Of a stretch of DNA of 37,771 nt, positions 24,674 through 33,091 are shown one piece after another (position 1 is the stretch's first letter; each line of letters begins with the position of its first letter). The notes below the pieces were generated by a model, which made no database searches, was not told the DNA's origin, and saw nothing but the letters and a program-made list of their open reading frames with translations. The stretch comes from IMCC26077 sp964561165 (lineage in GTDB: Bacteria; Actinomycetota; Actinomycetes; Nanopelagicales; Nanopelagicaceae): assembly GCA_964561165.1 (NCBI GenBank), contig CAZLOJ010000008.1, positions 1-37,771 on the forward strand, written 5' to 3'. The translations under genes and the position numbers were made by a program.

Positions 24674-26092
24674 ATGGCAACAACAAGTGAAGCAGATGTA
24701 GTCCTCTATCACGACGATGCGCACCATGAGAATTGGTCCGATCGTGCGAAAGAGAACTTATGGCTTGCCTTCTCGCGAATGGGCAATTACGAGCAAGGTG
24801 GTTCGATTCCCGTCATCACTCGTGGTGAGGGCGTCTACGTGTGGGATGATCGCGACAAAAAAATCTTCGACGGACTTGCCGGACTCTTTACTGTTCAGAT
24901 TGGACATGGGCGCGAAGAGCTAGTCGAAGCAGCGGCAAAGCAGATGCGCCAACTTTCCTACTTCCCACTTTGGGGCTATGCCAATCCCCCAGCGATTGAA
25001 CTTGCAGAGCGGTTAACGTCGTTCACTCCTAAAGGGCTCAATCACGTCTTCTTCTCTGCTACTGGTGGTGAATCGGTCGAAAGTGCAATTAAATTAATCA
25101 AGCAGTACTACAAAATGACAGGCAAACCACTCAAACATAAGGTGATTTCGCGTTCGATTGCCTATCACGGCACCACGCAAGGTGCGCTCTCGATCACTGG
25201 CATCCCTGCAGCAAAACAATATTTTGAACCACTAATTGCCGGTCACCATAAAGTTCCCAATACCAATTTCTATCGCGCACCACTTAATCATCGCGATGAC
25301 TACATGGAATTTGGACAATGGGCTGCCAATCGCATCGAAGAGATGATTAATTTTGAAGGGGCTGACACAGTTGCTGCTGTATTCGTCGAGCCAGTGCAAA
25401 ACTCCGGCGGTTGCTTCCCGCCTCCCCCGGGATACCTTGAGCGAGTCCGTGAAATTTGCGATAAGTACGATGTGATGATGGTCTGTGATGAGACCATCAC
25501 GGGTTTTGGTCGTATCGGTGATTACTTCGCCTCACGCTTGTTTGGTATCACGCCAGACATCATCACATGCGGAAAAGGAATGACCTCTGGGTATTTTCCA
25601 ATGGCTGCGATGATTGCTAGCGACAAGCTCTATGAACCATTCCGAAAAGATAACAACGCATTCTTACACGGCTTCACCTTTGGTGGACACCCAGTTGGCG
25701 CCGCCGTCGCGCTAGCTAATCTCGATATCTTTGAGAAAGAGAAGATTAACGAGCATGTTCTAGAGAATGAAGGCAAGTTCTATGCCACGCTCGAGAAGCT
25801 TTATGACTTGCCGATAGTCGGTGATGTGCGCGGTGCTGGATATTTCTACGGAATTGAAATGGTTAAAGACCGCTCAACCCGCGAAACGTTTAATGCTGAT
25901 GAGAGCGAAAAGCTCCTGCGTGGTTTCTTATCGAAGAAACTCTACGACTCTGGCTTGTACTGTCGCACTGACGACCGTGGCGATCCAGTTATTCAACTCG
26001 CTCCACCACTTATTGCCAATCAGAGTCACTTCGATGAGATTGAGGGCATCCTGCGCTCAGTACTCACTGAAGCATGTGAGTTGATCTTCTGA
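24674..26092 (+). CDS. spuC: Class III aminotransferase, probably putrescine--pyruvate type
   Basis: 472-residue PLP enzyme. It shows GGSIPVITRGEGVYVWD, FSATGGESVESAIKLIKQYY, YHGTTQGALSITG, CDETITGFGRIGDYFA with D272, and the Schiff-base lysine K301 in ITCGKGMTSGYFPM. The form resembles SpuC-like omega-amine:pyruvate aminotransferases and differs from the GabT at 14657 (GGCFPPPPGYL instead of QGEGGF). The likely reaction is putrescine to 4-aminobutyraldehyde, the substrate of the divergent dehydrogenase. It starts 2 nt after the regulator stop and shares one base with the next gene (TGATG). Other diamines or beta-alanine cannot be excluded. Confidence 0.82.
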   Translation: MATTSEADVVLYHDDAHHENWSDRAKENLWLAFSRMGNYEQGGSIPVITRGEGVYVWDDRDKKIFDGLAGLFTVQIGHGREELVEAAAKQMRQLSYFPLWGYANPPAIELAERLTSFTPKGLNHVFFSATGGESVESAIKLIKQYYKMTGKPLKHKVISRSIAYHGTTQGALSITGIPAAKQYFEPLIAGHHKVPNTNFYRAPLNHRDDYMEFGQWAANRIEEMINFEGADTVAAVFVEPVQNSGGCFPPPPGYLERVREICDKYDVMMVCDETITGFGRIGDYFASRLFGITPDIITCGKGMTSGYFPMAAMIASDKLYEPFRKDNNAFLHGFTFGGHPVGAAVALANLDIFEKEKINEHVLENEGKFYATLEKLYDLPIVGDVRGAGYFYGIEMVKDRSTRETFNADESEKLLRGFLSKKLYDSGLYCRTDDRGDPVIQLAPPLIANQSHFDEIEGILRSVLTEACELIF

Positions 26093-26760
26093 TGACGCAA
26101 TCTGGTGCACCTCTTGGTGATACTAAACGGACCACGCTCCATCGCGTACCGCATAAAGAGGTGAAAGATCGGGCGCTTCTCTATCAAATTCTTGATGCTG
26201 CGCTAGTCGGCCATGTGGGATTCGTTCAGGATGGGCAACCCTTTGTCATTCCTGTGGCAATCGCTCGTGATGGCGACAACCTACTGCTCCATGGTTCAAA
26301 AGCATCCCGTCTTTTCAAGACCTTAGCGAGCGGTGCGCCGTGCGCAGTTTCGGTGACACATATCGACGCATTGGTACTTGCGCGATCGGCTTTTGAATCA
26401 TCAATGAACTACCGGAGCGCGATGATCCTTGGCGTTGCGCGGGAACTAGAGGAAAGCGAAAAGATTCGCGCCTTCGATGCACTCACCGATCATTTACTCC
26501 CGCAACGGCGTCCATCGTTGAGACCATTGAATGACGATGAGATTAAGCAAACCATGATGCTTTCGCTTCCAATGAATGAAGCTAGCGTGAAAATCTCGTC
26601 GAAATTCCCTGCAGATGATGAGGAAGACCTCGCTTGGCCAGTGTGGGCCGGGAATATTCCGATTGAGCATCGCTACGGCGTTCCGATTCCCGATCCACGT
26701 ATGACAGTTGATCATCCACTTCCTGATTACCTCAAGGAGTGGCCAGAAGGACGAACATGA
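26092..26760 (+). CDS. Pyridoxamine 5'-phosphate oxidase-like FMN-binding protein
   Basis: 222 residues with a split-barrel flavin fold of the Pyridox_ox_2/NimA type: ILDAALVGHVGFVQDGQPFVIPVAIARDGDNLLLHGSKASRLFKTL, followed by CAVSVTHIDALVLARSAFESSMNYRSAMILG. These are FMN-contact blocks in the family. The C-terminus (PVWAGNIPIEHRYGVPIPDP) is conserved in related proteins. Specific activity is unknown. It is translationally linked to both neighbours: TGATG with the aminotransferase and ATGA with the FAD oxidoreductase. That tight linkage suggests a role with the amine pathway, perhaps PLP or flavin related, but no evidence fixes it. Confidence 0.82.
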   Translation: MTQSGAPLGDTKRTTLHRVPHKEVKDRALLYQILDAALVGHVGFVQDGQPFVIPVAIARDGDNLLLHGSKASRLFKTLASGAPCAVSVTHIDALVLARSAFESSMNYRSAMILGVARELEESEKIRAFDALTDHLLPQRRPSLRPLNDDEIKQTMMLSLPMNEASVKISSKFPADDEEDLAWPVWAGNIPIEHRYGVPIPDPRMTVDHPLPDYLKEWPEGRT

Positions 26761-28046
26761 ACCTCTGGAGCGACACACTTCTCTATGTTGAGGAGGAGCG
26801 AAGAGCGCTTGATACTGCAATCGATGCGGATATAGCGATTGTCGGCGGTGGATTTACCGGCCTTTGGTCCGCCTATTACTTGGAACAGCTCGACCCATCG
26901 TTGCGAATCGTCATTCTGGAAGCGGAGCGAATCGGTTTCGGTGCAAGTGGCAGGAATGGTGGCTGGTGCTCTGCGCTCTACCCCACCACGGCTGACTACA
27001 ACGTTGTCCGACCACACCTTGTGACATCTATCGATGAGATTGGCGCCTTTGCTCATAAACATGCGCCAGAGGTGGGCTTCGTGAAGAGCGGCACGTTAAC
27101 AATCGCGCGTAACGGTGCACAGCTAGCCCGATTGAAATCTGCGCTTACCAGCGAATCGGAGCTACTCTCTAAAGATCAGATTCGCTCACGGATACATATG
27201 CGAAATTCGATTGGCGGCACCTTTACTCCAGATTGCGCGGTCATTCATCCGGGGCGATTAGTGCGCGCTCTTGCTAGAGAGGTAGAGAAGTTAGGTGTGC
27301 GAATCTACGAGAAGAGTCGTGCCATTACTATCGAGCCGACGCTTATTACTACCGAACGCGCAAGCGTGCGCGCAACCTCGATTATCAAAGCGACGGAAGT
27401 TTTCTCGCAAAATTCGCGCCAGCATGCACCAATCTACTCTTTGATGGTTGCAACCGAACCACTCTCTGAGGAGATTTGGAGTGAGATTGGCTTGCAACAG
27501 CGAGAGACATTTGCCGAAGCGCTCCATTTGGTGAATTACGGCCAACGCACTATTGATAATCGATTAGCTGTAGGTGGACGTGGTGCGCGTTACCTCCTTG
27601 GTTCACGACTGAACCAGAAACACGAGATGGATCATCGCACCCATATGGAAATCATCGAATTAACTCGATCCTGGTTCCCAGTTTTGAAGAAAGTGAAGTT
27701 CACCCATCGCTGGGGTGGCGCAGTCTCGATTCCGCGCGATTGGCATCCCTACATTACGTGGGATAAAGCTTCCGGAATTGGGCGCGCAGGTGGTTACTCA
27801 GGTGATGGTGTGACCCTCTCCCATCTTGCTGGGAAGACGCTCGCGCATCTGATTCTTGAGCGCGACCATCCGATCACGACGCTTCCGCATGTGAATTGGC
27901 AGAACCCGATGTGGGAGCCAGAGCCACTGCGTTGGATAGGCGTAAATGGCAGCGTCCTTGCGACCGACATTGCAGATCGCGAAGAGTCAGTAACGCGTCG
28001 ACCATCTCTTATTGCAAAAGCGCTAAACTCATTTATCAGAGTGTGA
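26757..28046 (+). CDS. Second FAD-dependent amine oxidoreductase (DAO / PuuB-like)
   Basis: 429-residue flavoprotein, a distant paralogue of the one at 17025-18437. It has GGGFTGLWSAYYLEQ (FAD loop), GFGASGRNGGWCSALYP, and the late FTHRWGGAVSIPRDWHPY and GGYSGDGVTLSHLAGK blocks. ATG 26757 is chosen because it overlaps the previous stop by 4 nt (ATGA) with AAGGA upstream. A GTG 18 nt earlier is a poorer alternative. Expected chemistry is oxidation of an amine C-N bond with FAD. The substrate is unknown and no puuA is nearby. A PfkB kinase gene follows after 27 bp with its own Shine-Dalgarno. Confidence 0.85.
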   Translation: MNLWSDTLLYVEEERRALDTAIDADIAIVGGGFTGLWSAYYLEQLDPSLRIVILEAERIGFGASGRNGGWCSALYPTTADYNVVRPHLVTSIDEIGAFAHKHAPEVGFVKSGTLTIARNGAQLARLKSALTSESELLSKDQIRSRIHMRNSIGGTFTPDCAVIHPGRLVRALAREVEKLGVRIYEKSRAITIEPTLITTERASVRATSIIKATEVFSQNSRQHAPIYSLMVATEPLSEEIWSEIGLQQRETFAEALHLVNYGQRTIDNRLAVGGRGARYLLGSRLNQKHEMDHRTHMEIIELTRSWFPVLKKVKFTHRWGGAVSIPRDWHPYITWDKASGIGRAGGYSGDGVTLSHLAGKTLAHLILERDHPITTLPHVNWQNPMWEPEPLRWIGVNGSVLATDIADREESVTRRPSLIAKALNSFIRV

Positions 28047-28073
28047 GCAAGAACTTCCCACGAAAGGTGCATT

Positions 28074-28985
28074 ATGAAGATTGCAGTCGTGGGGAGTTAT
28101 GGCGTAGGCATGACCATGCGATTCGCGAAATTTCCTGAAGCTGGTGAAACCCTTATGGGTGGAGCATTCGATGCTGGCCCCGGAGGCAAAGGTTCTAACC
28201 AAGCAATTGGTGCCGCGCGCCTTGGCGCAGAGGTAAGTTTCCTCACCGCAATAGGTCCTGATGATTTTGGTTTAGCAGCCCGCGCTCTCTGGGAAGAAGA
28301 GGGAGTGGATGCATCATCAGTAATCACCGGAAGGGCACACACAATGGTGGGTTTCATTTTGGTAGATGCAGACGGGGAAAATCGCATAATTGTCGCTGCT
28401 GGAGCACTTGATGAAATCAATGCATCCCATGTTGAGAATTTTCGCTCACATATTGCTGCTTCCGATGTCTTAGTAATCTCGATGGAGTTGGCATTTTCCG
28501 CTGTCCTAGCTGCGCTAAAAGTTGGCCGAGAAGAAGGGGCATCCATAATCTTGAATCCTGCACCCGCAACGGAGTTGCCCGAACAGACATGGAGTATGTT
28601 CGATTACATCACCCCAAACCGCACCGAAGCCCCAGTATTGCTTGGGCTACCCGCGGATCATGGGCTCACTCCCGAAGAATTGGTTGCGAAGATGCGAACA
28701 AAAACTGATGCAAAAATCATCATGACCCTCGGCGCCCAAGGATGTTTAGTCGATGATGGCGCGGAGGTATTTGTAGTGCCTGCATTTCGGGCCGACAAAA
28801 TTGTAGACACTACTGGCGCTGGAGATAGTTTCACTTCAGCTCTTGCGGTTGCAATTGGTGAAGGTCGCGAGTTGCGTGAAGCTATTCGGTTTGCAGCCGC
28901 ATCAGGTGCGCATTCAGTTGGAATTGCGGGGGTTATTAATTCCTTGCCTAGACGCGATGACATCGAACGAAAATTGGCTCAATGA
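28074..28985 (+). CDS. PfkB-family sugar kinase (ribokinase / deoxyribokinase-like)
   Basis: 303-residue kinase with GPGGKGSNQAIGAARLG (residues 35-51) and the ATP/catalytic DTTGAGDSF (245-253, with D251 as the expected base). These place it near ribokinase. However, the N-terminal GSxNxD motif that contacts ribose hydroxyls in ribokinase is replaced by GSYGVGMT, so ribose itself may not be the substrate. The next gene is a DeoC-family aldolase overlapping by ATGA, suggesting a sugar is phosphorylated and then cleaved; 2-deoxyribose is the simplest guess. The start ATG follows GAAAGG. Placement downstream of the amine genes may be only loosely functional. Confidence 0.85.
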   Translation: MKIAVVGSYGVGMTMRFAKFPEAGETLMGGAFDAGPGGKGSNQAIGAARLGAEVSFLTAIGPDDFGLAARALWEEEGVDASSVITGRAHTMVGFILVDADGENRIIVAAGALDEINASHVENFRSHIAASDVLVISMELAFSAVLAALKVGREEGASIILNPAPATELPEQTWSMFDYITPNRTEAPVLLGLPADHGLTPEELVAKMRTKTDAKIIMTLGAQGCLVDDGAEVFVVPAFRADKIVDTTGAGDSFTSALAVAIGEGRELREAIRFAAASGAHSVGIAGVINSLPRRDDIERKLAQ

Positions 28986-29829
28986 AGCTCGATCAACTAG
29001 CCCCTGCCCAACTTGCACCGTATATCCAACACACCAAGATTCAAGCTAATGCGACCGGTACCGAAATGGCAGTGCACATCAAGCAAGCGAGCGAATTTGG
29101 TTTTAACGCGGCGATGGTTCCTGGTTCTTGGGTTAGCTTGGCGAAATCAANNNNNNNNNNNNNNNNNNNNNNNNNNNNNNNNNNNNNNNNNNNNNNNNNN
29201 NNNNNNNNNNNNNNNNNNNNNNNNNNNNNNNNNNNNNNNNNNNNNNNNNNTTTGGTTTTAACGCGGCGATGGTTCCTGGTTCTTGGGTTAGCTTGGCGAA
29301 ATCAATTCTCTCGGGAACTGGAATTACCATTGCCTCCGCCTTGGATTTTCCAACTGTTGGCGTAATGACTAGTGCCGGTAAAGCTGCCGAGGCTGCAGAA
29401 CTAGTTCGATTAGGTGCAACGGAAATCGATATTGGCGTTCAAATTGGCTGGCTGAAATCGGGCATGTACAGAGAATTTCATGACGATATTGCTGGAGTAG
29501 TTAATGCAGCGGGAGTGCCGATTAAAGTTATGTTGGAGCTACCCCTACTGACTGAAGAAGAGCGCGAAATTGCTGTAGAAATTGCGATGGAGGCAGGGGC
29601 AGCCTTTCTAAAGAACGCAAGTAGTGGACAGATTGAGACAGCAAACCCTGAAAGTATTAAATATCTCGTCGACCGGGTAAAAGGTGGAGTAAAGGTGAAA
29701 GCGTCCGGCTCCATCAAGAGCTTTGCTCAGGCAAAGTCCCTAATCGCTGCAGGGGCAAGCCTGCTTGGCACCAGCGCTGGTATTGAAATTATCTCCGACA
29801 CCAGCACAAACTCCACAACAAGTTATTAA
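28982..29829 (+). CDS. deoC: DeoC-family (deoxyribose-phosphate) aldolase, interrupted by a scaffold gap
   Basis: The coding sequence is split by 100 Ns. The 55 bases before and after the Ns are identical. Merging that overlap gives one intact in-frame 230-residue protein, a normal DeoC length. In the merged protein, D98 (EIDIG), Schiff-base K149 (AFLKNASSG) and K188 (VKVKASGSIKS) match the aldolase catalytic set. The usual KTSTG around the lysine is KNASSG here, so it is a divergent member. It would split 2-deoxyribose-5-phosphate into glyceraldehyde-3-phosphate and acetaldehyde, or a related sugar phosphate. Start ATG overlaps the kinase stop; its stop overlaps the convergent rlmN stop by 4 nt. 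Confidence 0.85.
29096..29150 (+). repeat. Left copy of a 55-bp exact repeat flanking the gap
   Basis: Identical to 29251-29305. Both encode the same deoC segment (GFNAAMVPGSW...). It is best read as an unmerged contig-end overlap rather than biology. Confidence 0.95.
29151..29250. other. Scaffold gap of 100 Ns inside deoC
   Basis: Exactly 100 Ns, a common placeholder for a gap of unknown size. Flanking 55-bp identical ends imply the true gap is negative (an overlap). Confidence 0.97.
29251..29305 (+). repeat. Right copy of the 55-bp exact repeat flanking the gap
   Basis: Exact copy of 29096-29150. Removing this copy together with the Ns (155 bp in total) restores the deoC reading frame. 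Confidence 0.95.
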
Positions 29830-30932
29830 CTCTTTGATTTCTCACTAGCAGCAAGCTGGCCGCAGGCGCCATCAATCTCGCGGCCGCGAGTATCTCGTAC
29901 CGTAACTGGCACGCCAAAACTCTCGAGCTTGGCAACAAATGCCTTCTCATCTTCAGGGCGAGATGCAGTCCACTTCGAACCTGGCGTTGGATTAAGCGGA
30001 ATGAGATTGACATGCGCATTCTTATTCTTGAGCATTCGACCCAGCAGGTCTGCTCGCCACGCCTGATCATTTACGTCGCGAATGAGAGCATATTCGATGG
30101 AATATCGGCGCCCGGTTGTACGCGCATATTCATCAGCAGCTGCGAGAACTTCGCGCACCTTCCACCGAGTGTTGATGGGAACGAGAGTGTCACGCAATTC
30201 GTCATCGGGTGTATGGAGCGATACTGCAAGTGTTACGGGAATCTTCTCTTGAATTAACTTCTCAATCCCAGTGACAACTCCGACAGTTGATAGCGTGACA
30301 GAACGCGCACCAATACCAAAACCATCTGGAGCAGGTGACGTGATATTGCGAATTGAGCGAAGCACAGCGTTGTAGTTCGCCATCGGTTCGCCCATTCCCA
30401 TGAAAACGATGTTAGAGAGGCGAATCGGTTCTCCCATCAGCCCTGCCTCGAGAATCTTTGATGCTTCAAATACTTGAGCGGTGATCTCGCCTGCGCTTAA
30501 GTTGCGCGTAAGCCCGGCTTGACCGGTCGCACAGAACGGACAGTTCATACCGCATCCGGCTTGCGAAGAGATGCATAGCGTTGCGCGATCTGGATAACGC
30601 ATCAGAACGCTCTCTACGAGAACTCCGTCATGTAACTTCCAGAGATCCTTTCGAGTCTTCCCTCCATCACATTCGATGGTGCGCACCGCTGTGAGAAGTT
30701 TCGGAAAGAGCCCATCAGCTAATTTCTTGGCGATAGCAGGCGAAATGTCAGTCCACGATGCAGGATCATCGTTATGGCGGGCGAAGTAATGATTCGCCAG
30801 TTGTTTAGCCCGGAAGCCTTGCTCCCCTAATTCCGAGACCGCTTGAGCACGCTCTTCAGGAGCAAGATCTGCAAAATGTCTCGGCGCACGTTTAGTTACT
30901 GGTGCTACATCAATGATCAAAGGCTTATCCAT
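29826..30932 (-). CDS. rlmN: 23S rRNA (adenine(2503)-C2)-methyltransferase RlmN
   Basis: Radical-SAM methyltransferase that methylates A2503 of 23S rRNA and A37 of some tRNAs. It has 368 residues. The cluster motif CGMNCPFC is at C127, C131 and C134, and the second catalytic cysteine C357 lies in REIDGACGQL. The GEPMANYNAV and VSLHTPDDELRDTLVPIN blocks are typical. It lies 6 nt after cdsA on the same strand, in the standard frr-cdsA-rlmN order. It converges with deoC, and their stop codons overlap by 4 nt. Confidence 0.96.
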   Translation of the reverse strand: MDKPLIIDVAPVTKRAPRHFADLAPEERAQAVSELGEQGFRAKQLANHYFARHNDDPASWTDISPAIAKKLADGLFPKLLTAVRTIECDGGKTRKDLWKLHDGVLVESVLMRYPDRATLCISSQAGCGMNCPFCATGQAGLTRNLSAGEITAQVFEASKILEAGLMGEPIRLSNIVFMGMGEPMANYNAVLRSIRNITSPAPDGFGIGARSVTLSTVGVVTGIEKLIQEKIPVTLAVSLHTPDDELRDTLVPINTRWKVREVLAAADEYARTTGRRYSIEYALIRDVNDQAWRADLLGRMLKNKNAHVNLIPLNPTPGSKWTASRPEDEKAFVAKLESFGVPVTVRDTRGREIDGACGQLAASEKSKS

Positions 30933-30938
30933 GATTTA

Positions 30939-31775
30939 TCAACTCACCAAATTCAAAATAGCCCAAACGAATGGGGAGGTCAGCAGAACTGAATCGAGTC
31001 GATCGAGCACACCACCATGTCCAGGGAGCAGCGCCCCCATATCTTTTAGATCGAGGTCGCGCTTGATTGCGCTTTCGATGAGATCGCCTGATGTGGCGGT
31101 AATAACTGCGCCTAATCCGACGAGCACACCTACCCACCATGGTTGATCGAAATAAATGCTCAGCATGAGCGAACCGCCAACGGCGGTGAAGATCACTGAG
31201 CCAGCTAGACCTTCCCAACTCTTTTTCGGACTAATTGTCGGTGCGATCTTATGTTTACCGAGTAGCACCCCGAAGATGTATCCAAATGTATCGTTGCATG
31301 CGACCAGAACTACCAACGTCATAATTCGGCGCAGCCCGTCATCTTCCTTAGCCATCGCGAGCAAGAACGATGCGAGAAATGGGATATAGGCGAGAGTGAA
31401 GATGCTGGCAAAAGCATTTTTCACGAAATCCTTGGGACCGCGCGTCAAAATCGCGACCAGAGTAAACGGAACCGTTAGCGCAGTTGCCACTGCGATTCCG
31501 GCAATTCCTTCAAACCAAGCGGCGAGAAATATCGCAGTTGCTGAAAGATAGAGCGAACTACAAATAGAAATATTTGCCCGAGTTAGCGCGCGATCCATCT
31601 CCCAGATTCCGCGATAGACAAAGGCAAGCGCTAGCGCGACGAAAAGAATCCGGTCAAAGAAACTCAGTGAACCAATAACGAGCGCAAGAATGAGAATGCC
31701 AACTCCGATTGATGGGATGAGCTTTCGCCCAGCCCTCTTGTTAATCGCCTCATTGAGCGAGTGGAGGTCTGACAT
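30939..31775 (-). CDS. cdsA: Phosphatidate cytidylyltransferase
   Basis: Makes CDP-diacylglycerol for phospholipid synthesis in the cytoplasmic membrane. About 278 residues with multiple hydrophobic segments. The family signature near the C-terminus reads SAIKRDLDLKDMGALLPGHGGVLDRLDS. PKKSWEGLAGS and CNDTFGYIFG are further conserved blocks. ATG 31775 is chosen. A TTG at 31796 that overlaps the frr stop (TTGA) would add seven residues. Neither has a clear Shine-Dalgarno. It is coupled with frr upstream and rlmN downstream. Confidence 0.94.
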   Translation of the reverse strand: MSDLHSLNEAINKRAGRKLIPSIGVGILILALVIGSLSFFDRILFVALALAFVYRGIWEMDRALTRANISICSSLYLSATAIFLAAWFEGIAGIAVATALTVPFTLVAILTRGPKDFVKNAFASIFTLAYIPFLASFLLAMAKEDDGLRRIMTLVVLVACNDTFGYIFGVLLGKHKIAPTISPKKSWEGLAGSVIFTAVGGSLMLSIYFDQPWWVGVLVGLGAVITATSGDLIESAIKRDLDLKDMGALLPGHGGVLDRLDSVLLTSPFVWAILNLVS

Positions 31776-31792
31776 GCCAGCGGCGCGAACTC

Positions 31793-32359
31793 TCAAACTT
31801 CGAGAAGTTCGGTCTCCTTATGCTTTAGTAGATCATCAATCTTCGCTACATGCGCGCTGGTGTGCTTGTCGAGCTCTTTCTCTGCCCGCGCAACGTCATC
31901 CTTGCCCACCTTGCCATCTTTTTCGAGTTTCTCGAGCGCCTCTTTGGCATGGCGGCGGATATTTCGAACCGAGACACGTGATTCTTCCGCTTTATTACGT
32001 GCAACCTTGATGAATTCTTTACGGCGATCTTCGGTTAATTGCGGGAAGTTGACGCGAATCACGCCACCATCGGATGCAGGATTGACGCCAAGATCGGATT
32101 CGCGTATAGCTTTTTCGATAATCGCCATTGCGCCTTTGTCGTACGGGGTAACAACCGCGATGCGCGCCTCAGGAACTTGTACAGAAGCAAGCTGCGCTAA
32201 TGGCGTGAAGGTGCCGTAGTAATCGACCATGATTTTTGCAAACATCGAAGGATGGGCTCGACCCGTACGAATCGCGCCAAAGTCATCCCGTGCAACTTCA
32301 ACTGCCTTATCCATCTTCGAATCAGAATCCTTGAGGACCTCATTCACTAACTCTGACAT
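31793..32359 (-). CDS. frr: Ribosome recycling factor
   Basis: Splits post-termination ribosomes together with EF-G. The 188-residue protein mimics tRNA, with a three-helix bundle (MDKAVEVARDDFGAIRTGRAHPSMF) and a small second domain (VDYYGTFTPLAQLASVQVPEAR). PQLTEDRRKEFIKVARNKAEESRVSVRNIRR is the strongly conserved C-terminal helix block. It has AAGGAG before its ATG and lies 11 nt after pyrH. Length and motifs are entirely normal. Confidence 0.97.
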   Translation of the reverse strand: MSELVNEVLKDSDSKMDKAVEVARDDFGAIRTGRAHPSMFAKIMVDYYGTFTPLAQLASVQVPEARIAVVTPYDKGAMAIIEKAIRESDLGVNPASDGGVIRVNFPQLTEDRRKEFIKVARNKAEESRVSVRNIRRHAKEALEKLEKDGKVGKDDVARAEKELDKHTSAHVAKIDDLLKHKETELLEV

Positions 32360-32370
32360 TGTGCCGCTCC

Positions 32371-33078
32371 TTAAGAGACAAGAGTCCCGATTGATTCACC
32401 GCGAACTGCTCGGGCGATATTTCCTATTTTCATCAAGTCAAAGACAATGATGGGAAGGTTGTTCTCACGACAAAGACTAAAGGCGGCAGCATCCGCAACA
32501 GCGAGTGATTTGCTCAAGACTTCGTCAAAAGAGATCTTCTCGTACTTGGTTGCGTTCTTATCTTTCCGTGGGTCTGCCGAGTACACGCCATCAACGCCAC
32601 TCTTAGCCAGCAGGAGAGCTTCCGCTTTGATCTCGAGCGCACGTTGTGCCGCAACAGTGTCGGTGGTAAAGAAAGGCATTCCAGCACCAGCGCCGAAAAT
32701 CACGACGCGACCTTTGTTGAGGTGACGTATCGCACGAAGCGGAATATAAGGCTCGGCCACTTGACCCATATGAATTGCAGTTTGAACTCGAGTTGGCACG
32801 CCCTCTTTCTCCAAGAAATCTTGGAGCGCAAGGCAGTTCATCACGGTGCCGAGCATTCCCATGTAGTCGGCGCGCGCGCGATCCATTCCGCGTTGTTGTA
32901 ACTCTGCGCCGCGGAAATAATTTCCTCCTCCAACGACGATGGCAACTTCAACGCCAGAACGTGCAACGTCTGCGATTTGTTTTGCGATTCCTTGCACGAC
33001 ATCGGGATCAACACCGATACCAGTGCCGCCACCAAAGACCTCACCCGAGAGTTTTAGGAGGACTCTCGAGTAGGTCAT
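32371..33078 (-). CDS. pyrH: Uridylate kinase (UMP kinase)
   Basis: Phosphorylates UMP to UDP and is hexameric in bacteria. It starts with YSRVLLKLSGEVFGGG and continues with VVGGGNYFRG, DYMGMLGTVMNCLALQDFLE and GMPFFTTDTVAAQRA, all family hallmarks of the amino-acid-kinase fold. Started at ATG 33078 it has 235 residues. A GTG two codons earlier (33084) is an alternative. Neither has a strong Shine-Dalgarno, and the gene follows tsf closely, in the order rpsB-tsf-pyrH-frr. Confidence 0.96.
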   Translation of the reverse strand: MTYSRVLLKLSGEVFGGGTGIGVDPDVVQGIAKQIADVARSGVEVAIVVGGGNYFRGAELQQRGMDRARADYMGMLGTVMNCLALQDFLEKEGVPTRVQTAIHMGQVAEPYIPLRAIRHLNKGRVVIFGAGAGMPFFTTDTVAAQRALEIKAEALLLAKSGVDGVYSADPRKDKNATKYEKISFDEVLSKSLAVADAAAFSLCRENNLPIIVFDLMKIGNIARAVRGESIGTLVS

Positions 33079-33091
33079 GGTCACTATTGTC

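Noticed and set aside
29096..29305. Direct repeat as a biological duplication in deoC
   Set aside because: Exact 55-bp identity at both edges of a 100-N gap and restoration of the frame on merging indicate an assembly overlap.
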